From Pteria penguin (Eukaryota > Mollusca > Bivalvia > Pterioida > Pteriidae): a stretch of 64,000 bases of DNA. Below the pieces are notes generated by a model. It had not been told where the DNA came from, did not search any database, and saw only the letters and a list, made by a program, of their open reading frames with translations. The position numbers were made by a program, and so were the translations under genes. Below are positions 1 to 11,305 of this stretch, one piece after another. The first letter of the stretch is position 1. Each line of letters begins with the position of its first letter. The stretch lies in assembly GCA_035048485.1 (NCBI GenBank), contig CM068587.1, positions 30,551,001 to 30,615,000 on the forward strand. The letters run 5' to 3'.

Positions 1-1780
1 AGAATTCCTGAGCCAAACGCATTAAAACACTTCAAGTTTCAGTGCTAATAATAGAAAGATAACACCATGGAAAAGAAAGATTTAATAGACTCAGAAGTGA
101 CCTCTGGATGACAATATTAGTACAGTGTGGATTGAATATTTCTGAAAGTAGTATTGTTTTATACCTAGATAAGAAATCCAAACTTTCGTGTGATTAAACT
201 GAGTTGTTATTCATGGTTGTATATTGGTTAATTGATGTATTTTGATTGTTAATGTTCATCGACCAAAAATTGTGATTGTACGTTGTTATTTGTCGTTGTA
301 CATTTTTGGTTTCATTTGCGTTGTAGATGTACATCAACGAAGAATTAATTGTAGCTCACGTTATTATTGGTCGTTGTACATTTTTTGTTGCATTTTCGTT
401 GTAGATGTACATTAACGTGTACATCTACGAAGGATTCTAGCTTGTTGTACGTTGTTATTCATCATTTTACATGAGCCTGAACTTCGGTTGTGCATATACG
501 TTGTTTTAATATTCATTGACCCTGTCATGCAAACACTTTTATTTCTGCAAAATCCATACCTATAAACTGTTAATGTATATCACAAAAATTAAATGATAAC
601 TTTTGCACGATATTATGATGTTATATTTTGCCATGTCATGGTCGTTTATGCTACAATATATTTATGATGTGCAAGACAAAGTATAAAATATGGCGCCAAA
701 TTTAAATGTTAATTTCTACTTCGTGTCGATAAAGTTAGAAAAAAAGGAAAATCTTTATCATTATTCTGATGAATAATTAAATGTCTTTTAAGTCCAACAT
801 CCAAACGTAAATTAATATAGAAGCACCACCTACAAATACAGCATAAATGAATGTTATAATATCTTCATTCCTGATGTAGAGCCTCCAGTTAAAATATCTT
901 AAATTTCATGTGCGACTTTCATACATTTTTCATATGGGAACGATGTCCTTTAAAAGCATCTTTCTTTCGGGATGACAGGGAATGACATGTTGTGAATAAC
1001 TATGTAAATTATTATGATACCAAACGACAGGAATGCCAAAGGATACAAGACAAAATATGAGGGGGAGAGAGCCACTATGACCCCTGGACATACCAAAGGC
1101 GTTGTCAGGTGTTAGTAAAGAGTTCGCATTCCCCGCCGACTGGTCACATCCGCCTTGATCTTTCATTAGTAACAGGAAAGATATGCATCGATTTGAAATT
1201 ACTTTGTATACTTTGTTGTTTCCTGTCAGAAATGACAGTTCCATAAACTCACGAATGACAGATGTTCTCAGTTGACCACAATGTGCGAGGTATTTGAAGT
1301 AGGAACTAAAAGCCATTGACAAGCTCAAGTCAATAAACTTCATGCCTTTGAGGTCATAAAAAGTCAATTCAGATGTCATGGAGAAGACAGTGAATGATTT
1401 ATACCTTCTCTATTAACTTTTTTTCCCGCAAACAATCTTCAAATTATTGACAGTTAATGACAAAACGGAATTCGACAGAAAAGACAAAATCAGAAAAGAT
1501 TCTTAAAGGAAGTCATCTTCTGTAAATCATATTTGGGCATTCTCTTATAATAAAAATTATGTATCTGCCAGTTCGTGCAAAAATTTTACCACAAAATATT
1601 TTCATTTCCGGTGGTCCGATCACGAGGTATCTCAGAGTACAAGGACAGGCTGGTGCAATGAAATTGCAGTGAATTTTGCATGTGACGACACAGGATCCAC
1701 CCTTGCTATCATCAAAGATTTTTCCATGTGATCTTCCATCTTCTGTTTTCTTATTTGTCCTTTGGATGGAACAGTATACA
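1..1780. other. Intergenic, no recognised gene
   Basis: No exon of a known family was found. Around 290-410 a unit of about 77 bp is present roughly twice: the motif TCGTTGTACATTTTT recurs, followed by GTAGATGTACAT, in a degenerate tandem repeat that extends from about 235 to 475. A 149-codon minus-strand open frame (1379-930) has no similarity I can name and no splice or domain evidence; it may be chance or an orphan exon. Confidence 0.5.
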
Positions 1781-1784
1781 CAAT

Positions 1785-4142
1785 TACACTATGACACAAT
1801 ATACACCAAGGCCTTGTGACAATATACACCAAGGCCCTGTGACAGTATACACCAAAACCCTATGACACAGTATACACCGAGGCCCTGTGACAATATACAC
1901 ATAGACCCTGTGACAGTACATACCGAGGACCTTAAGCCGGCGTGGTCTAGTGGTATTGCGTCGGACTCCTGATCGGGAGGCCGGGGTTCGAGTCCCGCTC
2001 TGGTCATGCCGGTGTCCTGTCTTTCGGATGAGACAGTAAAAACCGAGGCCCCGTGTCCTGGTATGCATGACACGTTAAAGATCCCTCACTGCTTCGGGTG
2101 GGTCCGTTGCAAAGGTCAAAATTTGTATGCCCCGCATCAGGCAGATGTCGTCACCATATACGTGTAATATTCGTGGTGTGACGTAAAACAAAAATCAATC
2201 AATCAAAACCTTTGACATAGAATACACCAAAACCAACACCAACACCAACACCAAAACCTGATCGGGAGGCCGGGGTTCGAGTCCCGCTCTGGTCATGCCG
2301 GTGTCCTGTCTTTTGGATGAGACAGTAAAAACTGAGGCCACGTGTCCTGGTATGCATGACACGTTAAAGATCCCTCACTGCTTCGGGTGGGTCCGTTGCA
2401 AAGGTCAAAATTTGTATGCCCCGCATCAGGCATATGTCGTCACCATATACGTGAAATATTCGTGGTGTGACGTAAAACAAAAATCAATCAATCAAAACCG
2501 AGGACCTTTGACATAGTAAACACCAAAACCCAATGACACAGTATATACCGATGCCCTGTGACACAGTATAAACCAAGGCCTTGTGACAGTATGCACCGAG
2601 TCCCTGTGACAGTATACACTAATACCTTGTGACACAGTATACACCAAGGCTCCTTGAAACGGTTTGCCCCGGGGACATTTGACAGTATTTACCGAGCTCC
2701 TGTGACACAGCATACACTAAGGCCCTGTGACAGTATACACCGAGGTCCTCTGACACAGTATACAACGAGACAATTTCACACAGTACACACCAAGACCATG
2801 TGACACAGTATACGCCGAAGCCCTGTGACAATATGCACTGAGGCCCTGTGACAGTATACAATGAGAACCTGAGACACAGTATACACCGAGACCCTGTGAC
2901 TCAGTATACACCGAGACCCTGTGACTCAGTATACACCGAGACCCTGAGACACAGTATACACCGAGACCCTGTGACACAGTATACACCGAGACCCTGTGAC
3001 TCAGTATACACCGAGACCCTGTGACTCAGTATACACCGAGACCCTGAGACTCAGTATACACCGAGACCCTGTGACTCAGTATACACCGAGACCCTGTGAC
3101 TCAGTATACACCGAGACCCTGAGACACAGTATACACCGAGACCCTGTGACACAGTATACACCGAGACCCTGTGACACAGTATACACCGGGACCCTGAGAC
3201 TCAGTATACACCGAGACCCTGTGACTCATTATAGAACGAGACCCTGTGACACAGTATACACCGAGACCCTGTGACTCAGTATACACCGGGACCCTGAGAC
3301 ACAGTATACACCGGGACCCTTAGACTCAGTATACACCGGGACCCTGAGACTCAGTATACACCGAGACCCTGAGACTCAGTATAGAACGAGACCCTGTGTC
3401 ACAGTATACACCGAGACCCTGTGACTCAGTATACACCGAGACCCTGAGACTCAGTATACACCGAGACCCTGTGACACAGTATACACCGGGACCCCGAGAC
3501 ACAGTATACACCGAGACCCTGTGTCACAGTATACACCGAGACCCTGTGACTCAGTATACACCGAGACCCTGTGACTCAGTATACACCGAGACCCTGAGAC
3601 TCAGTATACACCGAGACCCTGTGACTCAGTATACACCGAGACCCTGAGACTCAGTATACACCGAGACCCTGTGACACAGTATACACCGAGACCCTGTGAC
3701 ACAGTATACACCGAGACCCTGAGACACAGTATACACCGAGACCCTGTGACTCAGTATAGAACGAGACCCTGTGACACAGTATACACCGAGACCCTGTGAC
3801 TCAGTATACACCGAGACCCTGAGACACAGTATACACCGAGACCCTGAGACACAGTATACACCGAGACCCTGAGACACAGTATACACCGAGACCCTGAGAC
3901 ACAGTATACACCGAGACCCTGAGACACAGTATACACCGAGACCCTGTGACACAGTATACACCGAGACCCTGAGACTCAGTATACACCGGGACCCTGAGAC
4001 TCAGTATACACCGGGACCCTGAGACACAGTATACACCGAGACCCTGTGACTCAGTGTACACCGAGACCCTGAGACACCGTATACACCGAGACACTGTGAC
4101 TCAATATACAACGAAGCCCTGTGACTGAGGACACAAGTATAC
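1785..4142. repeat. 25-bp minisatellite array
   Basis: A tandem array whose consensus unit is CAGTATACACCGAGACCC followed by TGTGACT or variants; spacing between successive ATACACCGAG motifs is 25 bp (for example 2881, 2906, 2931). The centre (about 2870-4090) is very homogeneous while both edges are degenerate, as expected from unequal crossing-over. Left units at 1785-1930 are separated from the main block by a SINE. All long open frames here are products of the repeat: 25 is not a multiple of 3, so three units make one 25-codon repeat. Confidence 0.95.
1934..2496 (+). mobile_element. tRNA-derived SINE, partly duplicated in tandem
   Basis: A SINE starts at about 1935 with a tRNA-like head (A-box-like TGGTCTAGTGGTATTGCG, B box GGGGTTCGAGTCCCGC), continues with a conserved body (CTTTCGGATGAGACAGTAAA, AAAGATCCCTCACTGCTTCG) and ends in GTGACGTAAAAC plus (TCAA)n near 2207. 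A second copy lacking the first part of the head runs 2258-2496. The 12-bp direct repeat ACCGAGGACCTT lies at 1922-1933 and 2497-2508, flanking both copies together, so one insertion was followed by tandem duplication. Confidence 0.9.
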
Positions 4143-4149
4143 AACTTGT

Positions 4150-4810
4150 GACACAGTATAACATAAATTATCATTTACCACTTCAGGTGGCTCAGTTGCC
4201 TAGATAAACATTATGGGTATATGTGCTAGGCGGATGCCGCCATCATTTAACAATCCTCCCGTGGCATAAAACAAATAGATCAGTACGAATGTGACATTTG
4301 ATGCTAACATCACTTCACGTCAATAGTACTGTTATCCTATGCGGAGCTGTTCACTTGTCGCGAAATCGAAAACCGTTAGAAGTATAAATGTCAATAAAAA
4401 TTTTACCACGACTAGGGTGTTATGTTATACATATCTGAGACTCCCAGGGCCAAATTCTACGAGCAGAACAACAGGTCTTCCTCTTTACATATCACCATTA
4501 CACCAAATTACCTACGTTGTTGTAGGGAGCAAATCCCTGTTTGAAACACAGCTGTAAGTGAAACCGTCTGATTTGCCGCTATCAGATCATCAATCGTAAC
4601 GACTTGTCATCTCTTTTTGTGATAAAATGGCGATGGTGTTTCAACTGTCAGATCATTTGTATGTGTAATTGTCTAAAAGTGGAAGCACCGACGAAATTTT
4701 ACCTCGTCTCTGTAACCTTGTACCGGGGGTTCCCTGTTTGAAATGTATTAGCACAACCTCAACTAAAATACCTTCCCTTCTCACCATCAAATTATCTGTG
4801 CCTAAATGGG
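4150..4810. other. Intergenic with SINE tail fragment
   Basis: Positions 4176-4282 resemble a degenerate 3' part of the SINE family (CACTTCAGGTGGCTCAGTTGCC, then GGCGGATGCCGCCATCATTT and a GTGGCATAAAACAAA tail). The rest contains no recognisable gene. Confidence 0.45.
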
Positions 4811-5064
4811 TTAGAAAAAGAAGCTCGGACAAGATTTATTGAACCCATCTTTATAAACCCTAGGTGTACAACTGTGATCAATAATCTTGGTATGAAATGG
4901 TTTAAGTGGAGTATGGACATATTCATACAGACAGACGGACGAACAGACGTCAACATGTACCATATGACCGCCCAGTGTGAAAATCAAGTCGACAGTGAAT
5001 TCCAAACTAGTAGCAAAATTTGGCAATTTCACTATATTAAAATACACTCAACAAAAAGCATAAA

Positions 5065-5420
5065 GTGGAGGGTTTTTTCTGAGGGTGGTGTCTTTCCTTC
5101 TTTTTCTTTCTTCTGTTTTGGTTACTTTGTTTTTGATGTTGTTTCCTTCATTTTTTTTTTTTTTGTTGTTGTTGTTGCTGTTTGGAGGGGGTGTCCTTTT
5201 GGTGGTTTTTTCTTGTGCTTTTCTTTTTGGGGGTGTTTGTTTCGTTTTGTTTTTTTTTATGTTTTTATTTTATTTTATTTATCTATTTTTTTATTTTTTG
5301 GGATTTTTTTTTTGGGGGGGGGGCGTTAGGGGGTTCTAGGGGAGTTCTTTTGTGTTAACTTTTTTGTGTTTTTATTTTATTGGGATTTTTTTTCATATAA
5401 AAAGGGGGGGGGGGTTAGAC
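5065..5420. repeat. T/G-rich low-complexity tract
   Basis: Long T runs mixed with G runs. Translations are phenylalanine/leucine/glycine-rich and look like membrane proteins only because of composition. No gene is supported. The adjoining 4870-4970 contains an ACAGACAGACGGACGAACAG motif shared with dispersed repeats elsewhere in the window. Confidence 0.85.
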
Positions 5421-6920
5421 ATCATGCTAAGTAATGCAGTGATATGCTGTGTGCAATTCTTTTAGCGGGAACTATATTATCGCGGAGTTAGCTATATCCT
5501 TTGAGAGTTAATTACCGCCTTAGCCAATTAAATGTATGTAGATACTCGAACAAGTATAATTGCAAGTCCCGCTGATTCAATACAACACTAGTATATCACA
5601 AATCTCTACTTTCAACACTTTGTGCTAAAATTCGGTTGCACTTCAGTATGCACATGCCTACAGATCTACTTGGTGAAATCGTTTTTAGCTGCGATATACA
5701 ATGTGAAATTCATTCAACTGTTCTATAACTCTGACAATACTTACTATATGCGATTTACAGAAGTTTTTGATGTTAATATCAAGCGGAAATCCGATCCCGG
5801 CCATCTTCGGTACCGAAACAGAGGACAAGTATAATAGCCTTTAGGTCACATTCTAACAATAGCAATATCAGTACCGACATAAATCCGGCTCTCCGGAAAC
5901 CAATGATAAAAGCCTCGAGATGACTTTGAAAATCCCGGTATATCAAAGAAGAGGACCGAATTTAATTTTGGTGGGAATGTTAATAATTGCTCCAAGGACT
6001 GGTTTAATTCACTGGCATATAGAGCCAATTTGTTGACTGAACTACAAAAACTGGGAGTATCAGTGATTTATGGGTTTTAATGAATAGACAAATTTACACA
6101 GGAAGCGTTCCTAATCGAGAACAATAAACCTAAATAAATTCTCATACTCCAAGAATATGTTTGTTGTGAAATTTCATTCTTCTTAAGTTTAAAATTAGGA
6201 TCAAGGTCACTGAACGAGATATGAGAACACTGAAAAAAATTGTGGAAATATATGTCAAATATGATGTCTCTCTCTATATTTTACAAATAATGGTTTAACG
6301 AGTATGAACAAAATTTACAAAAGATTATGTGTTGAAAATTATGCTTGATTATGACTTTAAGACTTACGAAAACCACATCGCAGAAAGTTATTACCATATT
6401 CATTTGTTATTTTTCAATTAATACGCTGCAATCTAAAGAATGTCTTTGCTCGAGCAGGTCAAATATTTCAGTAAGATGTGTCTTAAGCAAATAGCACACA
6501 CAATATGCCTGTAATAAGATGGCGTATGCCAAATAGTTATTGTGGCTAGTCATTTTTAAAGAGTTTCTCCGATTTAGCTAAATCACACTCCTTTAAATGG
6601 TCGTCTTTCCTTTACTTTTGGTCTTTATTGTTCCCTATATAAAAGCAATAATCGTCATTTCATCCCTTTTATATAAAAGTGATTCGTTCATTTACAAATG
6701 ACTGTTAGCAAAAAATCATAAATACATTTATTCTTTTGCTTATTGGGTTTTTAAAACAGCTGACAAATGACTGTAAACTTGCTTTGCCATGTTGAATTAA
6801 TAGAAAAAAAAACCAACACCACAAAAATGTGTGAAAAAGATTAAGTCAGATTTTTTCATTTCTTTTTTCTTAAAATATTTAAAAACTTGTTTCGTTGTAA
6901 AATGAAAGCTTTTTGCACAC
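5421..6920. other. Intergenic, nothing recognised
   Basis: AT-rich sequence with short open frames only; no domain, splice-consistent exon or clear repeat was seen. Confidence 0.5.
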
Positions 6921-6924
6921 AATG

Positions 6925-7158
6925 GGCTCTGGGTCCAGCGCCATAAACTGAGAAAATACTTAAGTCAAATTTTCAAATTCTTCTGTTCAACAATGAATGA
7001 ATAACTGGGATTTGGATTTCATTGAGTTTTATTCTATCAATAAATAGAATTAAACCATTCTGCATGACAATTTATTTGAACGTTTGATAAGGGAATAAAC
7101 TAAAATGAAAAAATTGACTTAAGTATATTCTCAGTTTATGGCGCCGGACTCTGAACTG
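6925..7158. mobile_element. MITE with ~37-bp TIRs (copy 1)
   Basis: Terminal inverted repeats built on GCGCCATAAACTGAGAA, ACTTAAGTCA at the left and TGACTTAAGTATATTCTCAG, TTTATGGCGCCGGA at the right enclose about 150 bp of AT-rich non-coding DNA. A second copy of the same element, inserted in the opposite orientation, lies at 44115-44343. Both lack a transposase, so they are non-autonomous. Target-site duplications are not clear. Confidence 0.85.
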
Positions 7159-7689
7159 CTATCCTTCAATATGTCAAAACTAGCCTATATATAAAAATCA
7201 TTAAAAAATCAAAAAATCCAAATTCTAATGTGACACTTTCAATAATCCTTGAAGCGGATGTTTTCAAACAAAAGCAAATAAATGCTTTGTTGGTCTTCAT
7301 ATTGATTAAATCAAAGAAAATGCTACAAATATGTGTGGAAATAACTAAGAAAAGAAGCAAGCAAAAGTTGAAAATTTGATGGAAGTAAAAATCAAAATTT
7401 CTTAAAACATTATACATCGTTCTGGTGCATCGATTCTATGGTCTATGCAGTCGGTCTGAAAAAGTATCTCAAAGGTGGATATCCTCTTGGGCCTATGTTG
7501 CTCCACCCTGTATCCTCCCCTTAACGGATATGGCCAAAACAACTTTAGCAGGAAACTTAGAGAACTTCATCCCTACCAAGACTGGTACTAATCGTTTTGT
7601 GGTTCTGAAGAAGTCGCAAATGTAGAAAAATTTACACTGGATAGACGACACACAACGTGCTCATGTGAACCTTTGGTTCCGATGAGCCG

Positions 7690-8210
7690 AAAAGCTAGAC
7701 TGAGCCACTTCTAAAAAAAAAAGAAAGAAAAACTCATGCGAACCAGTAGCGGCAAAAGCTCATATTATCCGTATGTCTCTAGAGTTCATACTCAAACTGA
7801 TCATCTCAACCAGTGTTAAAAATAGCTCACATGAACCAATGCTCAAAATAGGTTACATAGACCAGTTCACAAAATATCTCGTATAAACCCTCACCCAAAA
7901 ATCCTTACAGGAATTAGTGCTTAAAAATGAACTAAAATGCTTAACATGAACTAGTGTCCAATATAGGTCACTTGCACAAGATCTCTATCTACATAACACG
8001 AAAAACAAAGCTCAAGTAGGTCAAATCAACCAGTGCTCAATACCACTCTCATGAACTAGAGCTGAAAAATCTCAAGTAAACCAGTGCTATTGGCAAGTCT
8101 CTTGAACTTGTGGTAAAATAAACAAAAGATCATATAAACCAGTTCAAAAAAAATTCACATGAATAAATGAAAAGCCACATGCACCAAACCATCTCATTTA
8201 AATTATGCCA
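7690..8210. repeat. Degenerate ~32-bp tandem repeat
   Basis: Variants of CACATGAACCAGTGCTCAAA recur about every 30-35 bp (for example near 7832, 7944, 8049). The units are strongly diverged. The preceding 7159-7689 shows nothing recognisable. Confidence 0.6.
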
Positions 8211-8512
8211 ATGTGATAATTCCGCAATTGGTGTAGATTTTATTTTGTTTGGTGTTTGCAGGTGAACAGTAGAATATCAGCACTGTCTATTCAAAGTAAG
8301 TATTGCAAAATCTGAACATCATATTCACAACATTTAATTAAGTGGTGACAGTCTAGAAATGTCACGAAAGAAGTAAGGTCGCAACTTCGACAGTTCAGTG
8401 GGCTTTTACTGGGAATCCAGTCAATCGCCAACACATATGCGTTCTATCTTATTCAGTTCTTCTGTCTACAGTTTGAAGTTAAAGACAAATAATTAACACT
8501 TTAACATTAATA

Positions 8513-8514
<2 letters not shown>

Positions 8515-8600
<86 letters not shown>
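8515..8600. repeat. (TA)n microsatellite, about 86 bp
   Basis: An almost perfect TA dinucleotide run; a strong candidate for cruciform formation and for length polymorphism. Confidence 0.98.
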
Positions 8601-8605
<5 letters not shown>

Positions 8606-8619
8606 TTATTTGTATTTAT

Positions 8620-9910
8620 GCGCTTGCATTTAAATTATGATTATGTATTATGTGTATATGTTCTCGAAGTTGTGTAAACGACTTATGAGAAATAAATAAA
8701 CTTGAAACTTGAATATACCACAGAGATATAATTACCTACCTAATAATTAATAGTACAGGTATATTATTATTCTGACAATGTGATGGAATCTGTCTATTAC
8801 TTACTACTACAGTTAGTATACACACTGAATTACAATTATCTTACGGTCCTCTTCTGGTAAGATAGGTTCAAAATTAATATTGATGTGTTGAAAACTTTTC
8901 TGTCTTGAAAGCTAAGAAAAGTCGCATGTACCATATGCCTTCTACTGAACCTAACTTATCCTTTAATGATTTTTGTAGAATTAAGACTGGAGATGCGCTA
9001 TTCACAAGGAAACTTCAAACTCATTCTACACTCAAAATCTAGTAACTTTAACAAAGTATCTTGGTCTAAGACTCACTTAAAAATCTGCTGCATGTCTGCA
9101 GTATAATTTACCTTGATGTTTTTCAGTTAAACTTATTTTACCTTTATACTCCCTTTAATCACACAGGTGAGTCATATTTCTTTTTTAACATCATGCAAGT
9201 AATATCAGTTTTATTTCTTTTGTAGTTTTGTAAAACAACAATGAGTCATTTATAAATAGCCATCTAAACATTTACTCCATCAGAATACAGTATTATAATC
9301 AAGCATGGGTTAAACAGTAATGGTATTTGAATAGGCAAATTTAGAGTTTCGTTTCTTATATAACAAAATCTTAAATTTCATGGGAAGGATTTGTCCATAA
9401 GCACATGATATGAAAGAAATACTTTAGGTTTCATTTAAACAAAAGGGAAAACAAAGATATCTACTCAAACACAGCTACACAAATGTACACTTTGATTTGT
9501 TATGAATGAAATTCTACAATTGACACAGGTCAAAGTTTATCAGAAGTCACATGCTTTTTCTGGTAATATATGAGAATATCAAAATGAAAGCGAAAACTCG
9601 AAAATAGTTTACTCAGTAACCACTTTGGTTCATAGCAGCTATGGCATTAAATCTGAAATGTTGCCTGTAGGATAAGGAAGACAACTACCGGTAAGGTACA
9701 TGATACTGGCATTTAATTCAGTGGTAAATTTCACTAACTAAGAAATCTAACAAATATGTATACTATGTATATATATACATAAACTTACAAATTCAAATAC
9801 ACATATACAAATACATATGTATAACTACATATACAAAATTAATATGTACATGTATACACAAATGTATAGTCATTTATTCAATCATACGGTAATAAAAAAT
9901 TACATAGTTT
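8620..9910. other. Intergenic, nothing recognised
   Basis: AT-rich; some short TA/CA-rich tracts near 9755-9870. No gene or repeat family was identified. Confidence 0.5.
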
Positions 9911-9914
9911 ACCT

Positions 9915-10640
9915 CACCTTGTTAATACGATGCCTAGATGGGACACAGACAGATTTGTCCAATACTGAACTACCCAAAACTTCTTAATGTACTCACTCAA
10001 GAAAGGGGCAGACTTTGTGTAGTGGTTAAGCACTTGACTTGCGGCATCGACGATCCGGATTCGATTCCCGGGTTGTGCCACTATGTTTAAGAGGTTGGTC
10101 ACCTCCTGGTTCCATGTTGCGATATGACTGAAAAATCGTTGAAAGTGACGTAAAACACCAATCAACCAACCAACTCACTCAAGAGGAAAATTGGGTCAGA
10201 CGCAGCATCTGATAGATCGGTCCATCTTCGTATCATGAGATGAACCACTGATGTCAGTTTGGTCACTCTGTCATGAATACTTTGTCCGATATTGAGCTAC
10301 CCCATGCTTTTTAACCGATTCACTATACCAGAAAAATTAGGTCAGATGCAGCATCTGATACATGGGTCCACTGATGCATAGGTTCATCTAGGTATCTTCA
10401 GGTGAACCACTTATGCAAGTCTGGCCACTGGCAGTATTACTTTGTCCAATACTGAGTAACCCATACTTCTGAACAAAGTCACTCAAGCAGAAAAAGTAGG
10501 TCAGATGCAGCATATGATACATGGGTCTCTCTGGATTTCGTAACCTTAACCACTGATGCAAGTTTGGTCACTCTGGCACGAGTTCTATGTCCAATACAGA
10601 GCTATCCCAAACTGTTTTACAGCACATGGATAAAAATGGA
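9915..10640. repeat. Tandem array, ~145-160 bp unit
   Basis: The segment containing GTCCAATACTGAGCTACCC, CACTCAAG.AG.AAAA, GGTCAGATGCAGCATCTGATA and GAACCACTGATG is repeated about four times; GAACCAC-type landmarks fall at about 10242, 10403 and 10547. The first unit is split by a SINE at 10003-10172. Confidence 0.8.
10003..10172 (+). mobile_element. Short tRNA-derived SINE, second family
   Basis: A perfect 12-bp target-site duplication, ACTCACTCAAGA (9991-10002 and 10173-10184), brackets a 170-bp element. The head has an A-box-like TAGTGGTTAAGCACTTGA and a B box GGATTCGATTCCC. The tail GTGACGTAAAACACC followed by (CAAC)n resembles the tail of the longer SINE family in this window, while head and body differ. 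Confidence 0.9.
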
Positions 10641-11305
10641 GACAGGGATGTAGATGCCCATAGGTATAGCGTAAGCTTATCTCAACTCTGATGAGGTCAG
10701 CTAAAAATGTATTTAAAATAGTCACTGTTTCAATCAAGTCATATACATATGCAGCAATACATTTACAATGTATTTTAAAGTGTATATATTAGTTTAACTA
10801 AATGTTCATTGAGTTTAGCATTGGTCTATTTTGCCACCAAATGTTGGCTATTTCCACATGATGTGATGAAAAAACATACCGGTAATGACAACTTTGCTGA
10901 TATTTTCCAAATTCCTGTATCAACAAAAAAATTTAATGTCACATACCATGGTGAATGAGAATTCAAGCCTCAAAAAACTATTGCACTGGAATGAAACACA
11001 AGCTCTTTCCATTACTGGCATTTGTATACTGTAAAATATGAAAGTAACTGATGTAGTATCATTGATACATTAATCAAAAAAGGGCCACATCTAGTGGCTC
11101 AGGCACCACGAGTTGGAGATAAGGCTAGATGAGTGGGAGGAGTATCTTACTGGCTAGCCACACTCAGAGTCATTGCCAAAAATATATCTTTCCTAACCCA
11201 GACACTAACATACAACAGCAAAATAAATAATAAACAAACAAAATATCCCTTCACTAGATGCTATGAATATTCTTCCCTCAGTTTATAAGTGATATTCCAA
11301 TTACA
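10641..11305. other. Downstream region of C19orf47-like gene, nothing else
   Basis: AT-rich; contains the expected 3' UTR of the minus-strand gene ending at 11306. No convincing AATAAA was assigned on the minus strand. Confidence 0.4.

Noticed and set aside
930..1379. 149-codon minus-strand open frame
   Set aside because: No domain, homologue, splice context or codon signal could be named; mentioned only as an orphan in the region entry.
1934..2010. A functional tRNA gene
   Set aside because: The tRNA-like head is joined to a SINE body and tail and flanked by a target-site duplication; the same holds for 30211, 33283 and 57146.
2492..4094. Many overlapping open frames in both directions
   Set aside because: They are translations of the 25-bp minisatellite and share one 25-residue period.
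2860..4100. CRISPR-like regular repeats
   Set aside because: Units are directly adjacent with no unique spacers, and the host is a eukaryote.
4874..5339. Hydrophobic proteins rich in Phe and Leu
   Set aside because: Explained by a T/G-rich low-complexity tract.
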